Shown: positions 1 to 9,518, counted from the first letter of the stretch. The stretch: 61,538 nucleotides of DNA from Desulfobulbaceae bacterium (GCA_026988015.1 JALSMA010000018.1:1-61538), one strand, 5' to 3'. Notes: generated from the sequence alone by a model not told the origin. Translations and numbers: made by a program.

Positions 1-461
1 CTCAAAAAGACTCTTGGATTTGTACAATTGGCCCTTTTGGTAAAAATATTGGCTAAATTTACGGACTGGCTCATGTCAGTAAAATCCATTCAGCTTGTAG
101 CTGGATGACTTATTGAGGAAGCTCTATTTAACTTTTAAATTGCATACTTTCGCAGATGTCTCCCCTCTGGTGCTTACCAAGTGGCATCTTCTCGATGTTT
201 CGTTTATTAATCCTCTTGACCCAGCCCTCCAAAAATCGCCTTTAGCAATGAATTTGATAAAAAATCGCTACCATGCGACTATAGTGCGACAATTTGCCAC
301 GCGGATCTGGTGCCATTTTGTGGTAAGTTTGGGGGAAATTATGTATAAAAAACATAAATATGAATGTGAGTCATTGATTTTTAACCAGCGTTGCTCGCAG
401 GGCAGCAATTGAATATGGCGGTGGTTCACTGGAATACCACAAAGTACAGTCGGAGAGAAAA
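1..461. other. AT-rich leader upstream of the first OmcS-like gene
   Basis: No convincing gene. One plus frame is open from base 1 to a stop near 108 and could be the tail of a gene lying outside the window, but nothing in it is recognisable. An ORF at 113-412 has no good ribosome site and no family features. The last bases before 462 hold a good ribosome site (GGAGAG). I could not identify a promoter with confidence. Confidence 0.5.
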
Positions 462-1649
462 ATGAATCTGCCTGAATTGATACAGGATCGGAGGGACTCT
501 GGCCCGTTTTTACCAGCCGTGGTCCTTGCCCTGTTGTGTAGTGTCCTCTCTGTTGGGCCTGTCCATGCCATGATATCGGGTATCTGTTCCGATTGTCACA
601 CCATGCATAACAGCCAGGATAATGCCCCGATGAACTTTGATAACTCGACCACTCCCAATGAAAACCTGACCCGTGGCAGCTGTTTCGGTTGTCACGCCCA
701 GGGCGGTGGCAGTCCTATTGTGACGGTGGGTAACTCTGTTATTCCCCAGGTAATGCACAGCAGCTCAGTTGCCCTTGCAGCTGGAAATTTTGGTTATATT
801 ACCGGTATGGCAGGAAGTGGGGCGGCAGACAGTAAAGGACACAATATCGATGGTCTGACAGGTGTGGACAGTGTACTCTATGCACCTCCCGGTGGAATTG
901 TTAACGTGGGTGGCCCAAGTCATGTTCTGGGGAATACCGTGAACACCAATACTCTCACCTGTGCTGGAAACAACGGTTGCCATGGGTATCGGCATTATGG
1001 CCCCGGTGGCGACAGTACCTACAGGGTAAAAGGTATCACCGGTTCCCACCATAAGAATGTCGATGGGCAGTTGGATCAGGCTACTGAGCCGGCTAACAGT
1101 TACAGGTTTCTTATGGCAGTAAAGGGCCTGGAAAGTTCAGATTGGCAAGAAAATGCCAGTAGCAGCAATCATAATGAATATTATGCATTGCCTGCCCCGA
1201 TTCAGCTGGGTTGTTCAAGTCCTGCGGTCAAGTGTCACGAAGGTCCCGGCGGATTGACTCAGCCTCCGGATGGTACCATGAGTCAGTTTTGTGCAACCTG
1301 TCATGGTAACTTCCATACCCTTACCACATCTGAATCAGATGGTGTCGGCAGTGTAGCCAACTCGCCCTTCATAAGACACCCGACAGATCTTTCTCTCCCC
1401 GTCACCGGAGAGTATGCGGATTATACAGTTTACAATATAAATGCGCCGGTGGCTCGTCTCACGGTTCCGGCTGTCTCGAGCAGTGTTGTGACGCCGGGAA
1501 GTGATGCTGTTATGTGCCTCTCCTGTCATATGTCACATGCCAGTGATTATCCTGATATGTTGCGCTGGAACTATGACACTATGATTTCAGGCAATGCCGG
1601 AGCAGCGGCAGGAACTGGTTGTTTTGTGTGTCATACCACCAAGGACTGA
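462..1649 (+). CDS. OmcS-like multihaem cytochrome (paralogue A), candidate nanowire subunit
   Basis: 395 residues with a signal peptide ending near residue 36. Haem motifs are CSDCH (42-46), CFGCH (74-78), CAGNNGCH (167-174, CX5CH), CATCH (277-281), CLSCH (352-356) and CFVCH (387-391). An extra CX6CH lies at 251-259, so there are six or seven haems. The order of landmarks matches Geobacter OmcS as I remember it: CxxCHTMHNS at the N-terminus, GHN near 126, RHP near 305, CLSCHxxHAS, and a CxxCH within six residues of the end. In OmcS the second His of CHTMH (His49 here) ligates a haem in the next subunit of the filament. A GGAGAG ribosome site lies 5 bases upstream. Family assignment is strong; filament formation is inferred. 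It differs from OmcS in the CX5CH site and in the CX6CH site, which its two paralogues lack. Confidence 0.87.
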   Translation: MNLPELIQDRRDSGPFLPAVVLALLCSVLSVGPVHAMISGICSDCHTMHNSQDNAPMNFDNSTTPNENLTRGSCFGCHAQGGGSPIVTVGNSVIPQVMHSSSVALAAGNFGYITGMAGSGAADSKGHNIDGLTGVDSVLYAPPGGIVNVGGPSHVLGNTVNTNTLTCAGNNGCHGYRHYGPGGDSTYRVKGITGSHHKNVDGQLDQATEPANSYRFLMAVKGLESSDWQENASSSNHNEYYALPAPIQLGCSSPAVKCHEGPGGLTQPPDGTMSQFCATCHGNFHTLTTSESDGVGSVANSPFIRHPTDLSLPVTGEYADYTVYNINAPVARLTVPAVSSSVVTPGSDAVMCLSCHMSHASDYPDMLRWNYDTMISGNAGAAAGTGCFVCHTTKD

Positions 1650-1832
1650 TGGCGTCTCTGGGGCACTCGCAAGCTACAATGAACTGTTTCATGTAGAAGA
1701 AGCTGTATTGAAGAGATATCGATTAGGTCATAGACCTCAAAGTGGAAGGAGTATCTTGTTTTAATGACCTCATGGAACAGGGTGGGGTATGGAATCTGTA
1801 TGTTTGTATGACTAACTTCAACTAGAGGTTTT

Positions 1833-2774
1833 ATGGGTAACAGATTTGCTTCAGTTCCTTTTGTAACTTTTATTCTGTTCTTTGTGCTGTTTTGCAGCAG
1901 CCCAGGTTATGCGGAGATGGCTGATGGCCAACAGCTGACTTTTGTACACGCTGACGTTAGCGCTACCACAAATATTCATTTCAATAAGTATTACTGTACC
2001 GAATGCCATCTCGAAGCTGAAGGCGGGCAGTATAAAGAGTTGCGCTATGACAATTACACCCAGACTTGTCGTTGCCATAATTATACTCCTGAAACATACA
2101 CGCACCCTGTGGGAATAACCTTGCCCCCGGAGAAAAGAAAAAAGATACCTGCTGATTTTCCACTTGAGGATGGAACCATAACCTGTGGAACCTGTCATAT
2201 TCTGCTGTTGCAGTGCCAGGCGGACAGCAGTGTAAAGAGGTTCAATGGTTCATTTTTACGTGTCAATCCACGTCCGTCACGGACAGCCATCTGTTTCAGA
2301 TGTCATAATGAGGCCAGGTACAGGATGATGGATCCTCACAATCAGATAGATCATGCCGGTAATATAATCAAAGAAAAGTGCCTTTATTGTCATAAAAAAC
2401 TTCCAGATGTCGATCGGGCAACCTTGGATCCTCGTCAGGGGCTTGAGGAACTTGTTGCCCCCATCGGTGAACTCGATGTGCTCTGTTACCGATGTCACTA
2501 CAAACAGGTAAAGCTTCATCCCATAAATGCGAATCACTTGAAGAAACCACCACAGAGAATACTCAACAATATACGAAGGTCTGAGCGGAAGCTTGGAATT
2601 ATAATGCCACTGGATACACAGGGGAAGATAACGTGTGTTACCTGTCATAATCCACACGAACGAGGCGTCATTCAACAAGGTAAAGCGGGTGCAGGAGGAG
2701 CCGATGAAGTAGGACGATTACGAGTGTCAAAGAGTGGAGATAAAATTTGTCTCGCGTGTCATCGTAATAACTAG
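1833..2774 (+). CDS. Seven-haem periplasmic c-type cytochrome
   Basis: 313 residues with a signal peptide ending near residue 28 (GYA). Seven CXXCH motifs are visible: CTECH, CGTCH, CFRCH, CLYCH, CYRCH, CVTCH and CLACH. A further CRCH lacks the spacing for a normal haem. The CVTCHNPH motif near the C-terminus is typical of doubled-CXXCH cytochromes. It lies between the OmcS-like gene and the inner-membrane b/c module, so a periplasmic shuttle or filament-base role is likely but unproven. The ATG at 1833 follows AGAGG. No close named family is recognised. Confidence 0.8.
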   Translation: MGNRFASVPFVTFILFFVLFCSSPGYAEMADGQQLTFVHADVSATTNIHFNKYYCTECHLEAEGGQYKELRYDNYTQTCRCHNYTPETYTHPVGITLPPEKRKKIPADFPLEDGTITCGTCHILLLQCQADSSVKRFNGSFLRVNPRPSRTAICFRCHNEARYRMMDPHNQIDHAGNIIKEKCLYCHKKLPDVDRATLDPRQGLEELVAPIGELDVLCYRCHYKQVKLHPINANHLKKPPQRILNNIRRSERKLGIIMPLDTQGKITCVTCHNPHERGVIQQGKAGAGGADEVGRLRVSKSGDKICLACHRNN

Positions 2775-2892
2775 TGCCTGTCCATAAATGTTTTTTCCCA
2801 ACTCTTGGTTGCTGTGGGAATTTTTCATTCCCTTTGATTTAGGGGAAAACTTATTAATGGATAAACGCTAACTAACAGAAAAGGGGGAGGAA

Positions 2893-3945
2893 ATGTTGTT
2901 GAATTTAATAAAGAGACCACACTGGTCTTTCGGGGCTTTACTTATTGCCCTTTGTTTACTGCCTGGATGGGTGCTCGCTGCAGACATGGGGAATTGTCTG
3001 TTGTGTCATAAGTATCCTGGACTGAGCCGGATTGATAATGACGGCAAGATGAAGTTGATGTTTGTAAATGAGGAAATCTTCAATAAAAGTGTTCACTCAA
3101 AGGTAAAATGTGAGGGATGTCACACCGATATCACCAAGATCCCTCATGAGCCGGCAAAACCAGTTGATTGTCTCACAGTTTGTCACATCATTGAGCCCAC
3201 CAGTGAGCAGAAATTTTCTCACAAGTCTGTCAAGACATTCATAGATGAGTCTGTACATAGTAAAATTGATCAAGAAGGAAAACTGAAAAAGTTCAGTGAA
3301 GATATGCCAACCTGTAAAGATTGTCATGATAATCCGCTTTTCAGGCCACTTGCATTTGTTAAAAAAGTACGTCCCGGTATTGCGGAAGATGCCATGGGCA
3401 GGTGTCGGGTCTGTCATGAAAAAGAAGATTTTATCTTCAGGTTTTATAATCACATCACTACCCGTCTCCATAAAAGTCGTAGTCCTCTCAATGTAGCAGA
3501 GGCCTGTGGTAAGTGTCACGATGACAAGGCACTGGTGAAACGTCACGGACTTACCGTAATGGCCGGTTCTTCCTATGCTGAAACATTCCATGGTAAGGCT
3601 GCAAACCTGCTTTCTGAAACCATTCCAGATTGTCTGGATTGCCATGTTGTAAAAGGAAAATCTGTGCATCAGATGTATGGAAATGATGACCCTCGTTCTT
3701 CTACTCATCCCGAGAACAGGGGAGCAATTTGTAATTCAGTGGATTGTCATCCCAAAGCTTCTGTCAAGTTTGCCAACTATCAGGTCCATCCTGTGTTTAA
3801 TAAGGACCAAAGCCCTGTGGTTTACTGGTTCACAACGTTCTTTTACGTCCTTACTGGAGGAACTCTGCTGCCGCTGATGATTATTCTGTTCCTTGATCTC
3901 TTGCGGCGTTTGTTTCCAAATGCCACTTTTAGAAGGAGGAAATAG
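2893..3945 (+). CDS. Eight-haem c-type cytochrome with C-terminal membrane anchor (CbcA-like)
   Basis: 350 residues. A signal peptide runs to about residue 30 (VLAA). There are six CXXCH motifs (CLLCH, CEGCH, CKDCH, CRVCH, CGKCH, CLDCH), a CX3CH (CLTVCH) and a CX4CH (CNSVDCH). A hydrophobic helix at about 313-337 is followed by Arg-rich residues, placing the haem domain in the periplasm with a C-terminal anchor. A strong GGGGGAGG ribosome site precedes the ATG. The gene ends 5 bases before the cytochrome b gene. This pairing resembles the CbcA/CbcB quinol oxidase modules of Geobacter. Inferred role: moving electrons from menaquinol, through the b subunit, to periplasmic cytochromes. The two non-standard haem motifs are unusual. 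Confidence 0.8.
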   Translation: MLLNLIKRPHWSFGALLIALCLLPGWVLAADMGNCLLCHKYPGLSRIDNDGKMKLMFVNEEIFNKSVHSKVKCEGCHTDITKIPHEPAKPVDCLTVCHIIEPTSEQKFSHKSVKTFIDESVHSKIDQEGKLKKFSEDMPTCKDCHDNPLFRPLAFVKKVRPGIAEDAMGRCRVCHEKEDFIFRFYNHITTRLHKSRSPLNVAEACGKCHDDKALVKRHGLTVMAGSSYAETFHGKAANLLSETIPDCLDCHVVKGKSVHQMYGNDDPRSSTHPENRGAICNSVDCHPKASVKFANYQVHPVFNKDQSPVVYWFTTFFYVLTGGTLLPLMIILFLDLLRRLFPNATFRRRK

Positions 3946-3950
3946 AAATC

Positions 3951-4868
3951 ATGACTAAATATCCTCGTATAAAATTAATAAATGGTGAAAAATATTTTTT
4001 CAGATTTGATATGGATCTCAGGATCCAGCATATTTTTCTTGCGGGCACAGTTGTTATCCTGGTCTTGAGCGGTATGCCGCTTAAGTTCAGTGATGCATCC
4101 TGGGCACCTTATCTTTACGCCATTTTTGGCGGCATTAATTTGGCCCCAACGGTTCACAAGATAACAGGCGCCATCATGCTTCTTCTTTTTGGATACCATC
4201 TTTTCTGGATAGCAAAGGTAGTATACAAAAATCATTATCTGCGTATGAAGAGAGAGGGGACTTACACCACCAAGGGGTTTCTTCTAAGAGTCGTCAAATT
4301 ACCCATGGTTCCAAACTTGAAAGATCTCAAAGATATTATTGATCTTATGAAATATCTGTTCTATTTCACCAATGTCCGTCCCAATGGCGACGAGTACACC
4401 TGGAAAGAAAAGTTTGATTACTGGGCTCCTTTCTGGGGTATGTTTATCATTGGTGCCTCTGGAGTCATCATATGGAAGAAGGAGCTGTTTACCCAGATAA
4501 TTCCTGGAGAGGTTATCAACTTCTTGCTGATTGCTCATAGTGACGAAGCTTTGCTGGCCGGTCTGTTTCTCTTTATCTGGCACTGGTACAATGTCCATTT
4601 TTCCACCTCGGTGTTCCCCATGGGAACAGTATTTCTGACAGGTTACCTGTCAGAGGAGTTAATGTGTGAAGAGCATTATGATTATTATGTGAAAGTGATG
4701 AAAGAAGAAGGTTATGAAAAGGAGATTCTACCACCCCATGGTGGTGGACATGCTCCAAGCTGTTCAGATTATGCTCCAAAAGGTGATGATGGGGCTGCTT
4801 CCTTTGAAAAAATTTCAGAAGCTGAAACTTCAGAACATCTTGCCAAGGAAGGAGGAACAGCAGCATGA
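3951..4868 (+). CDS. Di-haem cytochrome b membrane subunit (CbcB / formate dehydrogenase gamma-like)
   Basis: 305 residues with four predicted membrane helices. Candidate haem b ligands are His27 (QHIF), the His of VHKITG near 69, GYHLF near 83, AHSDEALL near 196 and WHWYNVHF near 211. This is the pattern of cytochrome b561/FDH-gamma quinone-reactive subunits. The cytoplasmic C-terminal tail is charged and contains a His/Gly stretch. It overlaps the next gene by 4 bases (ATGA) and follows the anchored 8-haem cytochrome by 5 bases, so the three are very likely translated together as one complex. Inferred role: menaquinol oxidation feeding the extracellular electron route. Confidence 0.83.
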   Translation: MTKYPRIKLINGEKYFFRFDMDLRIQHIFLAGTVVILVLSGMPLKFSDASWAPYLYAIFGGINLAPTVHKITGAIMLLLFGYHLFWIAKVVYKNHYLRMKREGTYTTKGFLLRVVKLPMVPNLKDLKDIIDLMKYLFYFTNVRPNGDEYTWKEKFDYWAPFWGMFIIGASGVIIWKKELFTQIIPGEVINFLLIAHSDEALLAGLFLFIWHWYNVHFSTSVFPMGTVFLTGYLSEELMCEEHYDYYVKVMKEEGYEKEILPPHGGGHAPSCSDYAPKGDDGAASFEKISEAETSEHLAKEGGTAA

Positions 4869-5830
4869 AAAATTTCCTGACAAAGATATACATACTGGCC
4901 TTCATGGCACTGGTGACGTATTTCGGGGTGATTATCTGGAATCTAACCTTTGCCCATCTGATACATGAATACCATGAAAGACATGCTGGAAATGTTGAGT
5001 ATAGTGAAGAAGATATCGCTCAGCAGGAAAAGGACAAGATGTCTTTTGAACAGGTAATCCTGAAAAGTGAGAAACGGGTCAAAAATTATCTCGGTTATCG
5101 TGTCCTTGAACAGCAGTATATCAAGGGACATTTTCATCATATCGGTTTTGATGTGGGGCCGGACAAATATTCATACTGCAGTTCCTGCCACGGTGATATG
5201 CCCCATGACAACGTAACTAAAGATATGCGTGCCTTTCTGAATATGCATGCTTTTTTCATTGGATGTCAGACTTGTCACTCCAGGCCTGAAGGTGAGATGA
5301 CCACAGGTGTCTATCAGTGGTATGACCGTGAGACCGGTGAAATTGTTTCAAGTCCTGTGAATGATGCATCTCCAGGAACATACAAGGCCAAGATCATTCC
5401 ATTTGTGTTGGAAAATGACGCACTGGTACGGATCGACAGTAAGGAGCGGATCGAGTTTGTCGCGCAGTATCGTCTGAATGAGAAAGACCTTTCAGAGGGG
5501 CAGCGCTCCAAAGCCAAGAAGTTGATCCACAGTGTTGTCAGCAAGAAGCCCGTGATGTGTGAGGAATGCCATTCCAAGGAAAATCCTCTGCTGCCTCTTG
5601 AGAATCTCGGATATTCCAAAAGGCGCGTTGATTCCATAACAAGCACAGAAGTGGTTGGTATGATCAAAAATTATACCAAATTCTATATGCCCCAGATGCT
5701 TCATCCAGGTGTGGCAGATGACGCTGTACAGCAGGAGCAGGTACAACAGGCTACTCCTGTGGTTCCAGTTGCTTCGGAGTCCGCTGCTCCTGATGCCAAA
5801 CATCAGGCTGCTGGTGAGGCGGAGGAGTAA
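4865..5830 (+). CDS. Membrane-anchored three-haem cytochrome c (NapC/NirT-like position)
   Basis: 321 residues. One N-terminal membrane helix (about 8-28) has no clear cleavage site, so the periplasmic domain is tethered. Three CXXCH motifs are present: CSSCHGDMPHD, CQTCHSRPEG and CEECH. An Ala/Gln/Pro-rich tail of about 45 residues ends the protein. Its start overlaps the cytochrome b gene by 4 bases. It probably completes the inner-membrane module with the preceding two genes. It is not a canonical NapC, which has four or five haems; the family is uncertain. Confidence 0.75.
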   Translation: MKNFLTKIYILAFMALVTYFGVIIWNLTFAHLIHEYHERHAGNVEYSEEDIAQQEKDKMSFEQVILKSEKRVKNYLGYRVLEQQYIKGHFHHIGFDVGPDKYSYCSSCHGDMPHDNVTKDMRAFLNMHAFFIGCQTCHSRPEGEMTTGVYQWYDRETGEIVSSPVNDASPGTYKAKIIPFVLENDALVRIDSKERIEFVAQYRLNEKDLSEGQRSKAKKLIHSVVSKKPVMCEECHSKENPLLPLENLGYSKRRVDSITSTEVVGMIKNYTKFYMPQMLHPGVADDAVQQEQVQQATPVVPVASESAAPDAKHQAAGEAEE

Positions 5831-6160
5831 TGTCATAGATCTTAATTCGTGAAGATTTCATGGTCTGATTATTTTTGTAACATGGTGATAATAAAAATAA
5901 ATGATCAGGTGTGTTTGAAAATCTTGAAAAAAGGTCACTTGATAGATGGCTAAGTAAAAACTTTAGATGTGAGGTGCATATTTTTTGTTTGATTTCGGCG
6001 TACCAGGGTACGTCGTAATTGAATAAAAAATGTAGCAACGAAACAGGTGAAGAGTTTTTACGACTCCATCATGTTTGAAAAAATCAGAAGCACCACCTCC
6101 GAATGCTCACGGATTCTGGATAGAGTAAGATAGAGGTTTACTGGAGGCGGCACCAGGAAT
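5831..6160. other. Intergenic region holding a MITE-like repeat
   Basis: 330 bases without a gene. It carries a hairpin-prone repeat (5945-6070) described separately. The remainder is AT-rich and may hold the promoter of the NHL gene, but no clear -35/-10 pair was found. Confidence 0.6.
5945..6070 (+). repeat. MITE-like dispersed repeat, copy 1
   Basis: About 126 bp bounded by imperfect inverted ends: GATGGCTAAGTAAAAACTT at the left, and a right end that reads GATGGAGTCGTAAAAACTC on the other strand. The middle holds a palindrome (GCGTACC AG GGTACG). Related copies are at 13087-13253 and 15874-16001, with fragments near 17950 and 61173. Similarity to copy 3 extends about 15 bases beyond the left end (AAGGTCA...TTGATA). 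Confidence 0.75.
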
Positions 6161-7186
6161 GTGTCGTCTCCTTTTTTGGGACAGTACTCGGATTGCAGGT
6201 ATATGAGAAGAAGTGGGGTTCGCTCAGTTTTGTCAGAGGGAGAAGGTAAGGGCTTGGGGGCTTTTGTCCGGAGAGGGGTGTTTTTGTTATCGGTGCTTTT
6301 CCTAGTGGCTACACCTGCCCAAGGTGTTGAATTTACTTCTGTGACACATCTATTCGATATTGAGCATGATTTCAGCCAGCCCAGTGATGTCGCTGTTGCC
6401 CCGGATGGATCCATTTATGTGGTGGATGGTGTTAATTATGCGATTAAAGTTTTTGATTCAAAGGGTACATTTCAATTTTCCTTTGGCTCACATGGCAGTG
6501 GTCCGGGACAGTTTAATTACCCACTAGGTATGGATATCGATGCTGCTGGAAGGCTGTATGTCGCTGATAGTGGTAACAGCAGGATTCAGATTTTTCTGCC
6601 GGATGGAAGTTTCTTGAATGAGATTCCCATCGCAGTCAGCAATGGGAAAAAATGTGATCCCACCGACGTTGCTGTGGACAGCGCAGGAAGCAAGGCCTTT
6701 GTGGTTGACAATGAAAACCACTGTATTCTGACCTATGACCTGAAAACCCTCCTGCCAGTGAAGGTTGTTGGTAAAGCTGGAATAGAGAGGATGGAGTTTC
6801 GATACCCTTTTCTCATTTCAAAATACAACGACAAGTATCTCTATGTGGTGGATGTTATCAACACAAGGGTGCAGGAGTTGACTGATACCGGCAAGTTTGT
6901 TCGTTTTATCGGTGACTGGGGTGTTGAAAAGGGACAGTTTTTCCGGCCCAAAGGGGTGGCTGTTGATCCATCGGGGCTGGTTTATGTGAGTGACTCCTAT
7001 ATGGGGGTCGTTCAGGTGTTTGAGGAAGGGGTCTTTCATTCTGTCATAGGAGATACCGTAAGAGGAACGGTGTATCGTTATACGACTCCGGTTGGTCTCT
7101 TTGTTGATAAAAATAACCGCTTGTATGTGGTGGAAATGTTTGCTGAGCGAGTCAGTGTTTTCCAGATTAACCGGGATGCGGATTGA
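6161..7186 (+). CDS. Secreted NHL-repeat beta-propeller protein
   Basis: 341 residues from a GTG start; ATG at 6203 is an alternative that would leave a more ordinary signal peptide. A hydrophobic segment near residues 38-55 (FLLSVLFLVATPAQG) indicates export. The rest is a series of NHL repeats of the form PxGVAVDPSGxVYVxDSxxxRVQVF, about six blades. NHL propellers are protein-binding scaffolds, and in cytochrome clusters they accompany multihaem proteins. Two other NHL genes and a YncE-like propeller lie in the other arm. One of these propellers may correspond to the OscD propeller of the Geobacter omcS cluster, but which one cannot be told from sequence alone. Confidence 0.82.
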   Translation: MSSPFLGQYSDCRYMRRSGVRSVLSEGEGKGLGAFVRRGVFLLSVLFLVATPAQGVEFTSVTHLFDIEHDFSQPSDVAVAPDGSIYVVDGVNYAIKVFDSKGTFQFSFGSHGSGPGQFNYPLGMDIDAAGRLYVADSGNSRIQIFLPDGSFLNEIPIAVSNGKKCDPTDVAVDSAGSKAFVVDNENHCILTYDLKTLLPVKVVGKAGIERMEFRYPFLISKYNDKYLYVVDVINTRVQELTDTGKFVRFIGDWGVEKGQFFRPKGVAVDPSGLVYVSDSYMGVVQVFEEGVFHSVIGDTVRGTVYRYTTPVGLFVDKNNRLYVVEMFAERVSVFQINRDAD

Positions 7187-7301
7187 AGTGTTGAACAGCA
7201 ACATTCACAAATCCTTTAAAGATTCAGTAAAATAGAGGCAGCATAACAGTGCTTATCTTCCTGATATTCAGGTTCTAAGAGTTTCAAGCAGGATTGAGTG
7301 T

Positions 7302-9518
7302 ATGATACAGTTTTCCAGGTTATTTTTCTGCAGTACTCTTTTTATTCTGTTGGCTTTGCAGAATAGTTTTGCCGCTGTAAGTGCACCAAGTAATCCCAGT
7401 TCCGCAAAAGAATGTGCCCTCTGTCATTACCGTTGGATTGATACTTTTTTTATTGATGGCCGAGGTTCTGATCTTGTGCCTTACCAGTCCAAGAAGGTGG
7501 TGGCCGAAGCAGAAATATGTTACTCCTGCCACGATGGCAGTGTTGCTGATTCCAGGGCCAGGGTCTATAACGACAGCCATCATCCCATCAACAAGCCACC
7601 CCCGCCGGATATGGAAATTCCGGAAATTTTCCCCCTCGATAAGAATGGTTTCATGCAGTGTGCAACTTGCCATACCGCACATGGGGTGCCAAGTGAAATG
7701 GGAATGGATAAAACCATTTTCATCCGTGCTGCAAATGAAAATTCCGGCATGTGCCGCCTGTGCCACAAGGATAAGGATGGAGGCCCGGCAAATGGCAATC
7801 ATCCTATAGATTCGACTAAGCTGGCATTTTCAGATGAGTTCAGGGAGATGGGTGCCGTTGAAGGTTCTGAAAAGAATCAGGTTATTTGTCAAAGTTGCCA
7901 CAGGGTACATGGAGCACCCAATGATAAGTTCCTGATAGACAGTGCTCAGGAAGGAGGGCATCTCTGCCTTGATTGTCATATTGATAAAGAAGAGTTGCTT
8001 GGTACAGGCCACGATCTACGCTTCAGCGCACCTGATTCCGTTAATTTGAAGGGCAAGACACCTTCGGAGTCTGGTGTTTGCGGTGCCTGTCACCTGGTAC
8101 ATGGTTCCAAAGAGGCTGTGCTGTGGGGGCGAAGGATGCCCGCTGTTTCCAGTGGATACGGGGCTTTTGATCTTTGTCTCAGTTGCCATCAGAAGGATGG
8201 TCTTGCTCGGAAAAAGGTTTTGACTGATTTTTCTCATCCCTATAATGTACCGATGCAGGATAAAGGGATGAATCCTGATCTTCCTGTTTTTGACATAAAG
8301 GGTAAGAGGGTTCCCATGGAGAAGGGGTTACTCTCCTGCCCTACCTGCCACGATCCTCACATGGGAAGAAAAGTGTTGGCCGAGGGAAAACTGGCAGAAG
8401 GAGATAAATTTCTCCGCTTCCCTGTTAAACCTTCTCCGACACTCTGCTCTCAATGTCACCCGGCCGAAAGCAGGGTTGAGCTTACTGACCATGACCTGCT
8501 GGCAGGAGGTGTTAAATCTCTTAATGTCCAGGGACAGAGTCCCGCCGAATCCGGTACCTGTGGCGTTTGTCACCTGATCCACAAGGCGGAGAACGAAAAG
8601 TTGTGGGCCCTTGATAATATCCCTGCCTCCAGGCAGCCAGCAGAAGCAGTCTGCATGGCCTGTCATAATCCAAAGGGTACTGCTGCAACCAAGGTACTGG
8701 GCAAACGATCTCACCCTGTTAATGTAAGACCGGCTTCCAAAGGAATAAAAACGGAGCTGCCACTGTATAATAAAAAAGGCGATAGTGATGTCAGCGGCGC
8801 ATTGACTTGTTTGACCTGCCATAACCCGCATCAGTGGAATCCGGACAAGCCGGTGGTCGAACGTTCTCTGGGTATGGAAGGGGATGGTAGCAACAGTTTC
8901 CTTCGTTTGAAAAGTGCACCGAATTCTGCTCTTTGTTCCAGCTGTCACGCAGACCAGTCCACAGTTGTCATGACGGATCATGATATGACCATCCTGGCTC
9001 CGGATTCAAAAAATCTTCTGGGCCAGAGACCTGTTGAGTCAGGTCCTTGTGGCGCCTGTCACCTGGTACACAATGGGAAAAACAGGGTACGTCTCTGGGC
9101 CCGGAAACTGAGAAAGGGCGACGGAGTCATGGATAAAATGTGCAAGTCCTGCCATAACAGGAAATCCATCGGTTCCGAAAAAGTACCGAAGGTGGATTCT
9201 CATCCCAAAGGTATGCTTATCACCAGTGTTGGCAGAAATGTGAAGGGGAAGGCGAATTACTTTCCACTGTTTCACCGCAGGACCGGTAAGTATGTAACTG
9301 TCGGTGACATTGCCTGTGCCTCCTGTCATGATGTGCATCGCTGGGACCCCAAAGTCAAGGGGCCTGGACCGGGGAAGAATATTGAGGGCCGGACAACCAA
9401 TAGTTTTCTACGAATGCAGACTTACAGTATCATGTGTATTGATTGCCATGGTCTTGATGCACTGTTCAGGTTTAAATATTACCACAACAGCAAGCAGAGA
9501 GGGCCTGTGGGGCAATAG
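7302..9518 (+). CDS. 18-haem c-type cytochrome
   Basis: 738 residues with a signal peptide to about residue 24 (SFA). Eighteen CXXCH motifs are counted from CALCH near residue 38 to CIDCH near 711. The body is internally repetitive: a unit containing (E)SGxCGxCHLxH followed by a LW/WA segment, a CxxCHxxxG haem, an SHP, and a CxTCHxPH haem recurs about three to four times, showing growth by tandem duplication. No anchor or lipobox is seen, so it is periplasmic or secreted. Placed after the NHL gene and before a 16-haem cytochrome, it is a candidate for the periplasmic-to-surface relay. The family is doubled-CXXCH/cytochrome c3-like; a specific name is not assigned. Confidence 0.85.
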   Translation: MIQFSRLFFCSTLFILLALQNSFAAVSAPSNPSSAKECALCHYRWIDTFFIDGRGSDLVPYQSKKVVAEAEICYSCHDGSVADSRARVYNDSHHPINKPPPPDMEIPEIFPLDKNGFMQCATCHTAHGVPSEMGMDKTIFIRAANENSGMCRLCHKDKDGGPANGNHPIDSTKLAFSDEFREMGAVEGSEKNQVICQSCHRVHGAPNDKFLIDSAQEGGHLCLDCHIDKEELLGTGHDLRFSAPDSVNLKGKTPSESGVCGACHLVHGSKEAVLWGRRMPAVSSGYGAFDLCLSCHQKDGLARKKVLTDFSHPYNVPMQDKGMNPDLPVFDIKGKRVPMEKGLLSCPTCHDPHMGRKVLAEGKLAEGDKFLRFPVKPSPTLCSQCHPAESRVELTDHDLLAGGVKSLNVQGQSPAESGTCGVCHLIHKAENEKLWALDNIPASRQPAEAVCMACHNPKGTAATKVLGKRSHPVNVRPASKGIKTELPLYNKKGDSDVSGALTCLTCHNPHQWNPDKPVVERSLGMEGDGSNSFLRLKSAPNSALCSSCHADQSTVVMTDHDMTILAPDSKNLLGQRPVESGPCGACHLVHNGKNRVRLWARKLRKGDGVMDKMCKSCHNRKSIGSEKVPKVDSHPKGMLITSVGRNVKGKANYFPLFHRRTGKYVTVGDIACASCHDVHRWDPKVKGPGPGKNIEGRTTNSFLRMQTYSIMCIDCHGLDALFRFKYYHNSKQRGPVGQ

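Noticed and set aside
1-108. Plus frame open from the window edge to a stop near 108, a possible gene tail
   Set aside because: Only about 35 codons with no recognisable family features; cannot be supported.
113-412. 99-residue ORF upstream of OmcS-like A
   Set aside because: No ribosome site, no domain, atypical composition and AT-rich region; likely chance.
2055-2080. CRCH in the seven-haem protein as an eighth haem
   Set aside because: Only one residue separates the cysteines, which is not a known haem attachment spacing.
8328-8981. Long antisense ORF across the 18-haem gene (and similar ones across other cytochromes)
   Set aside because: Repeated CXXCH codons leave the opposite strand open; no ribosome site or family match, so these are shadows.
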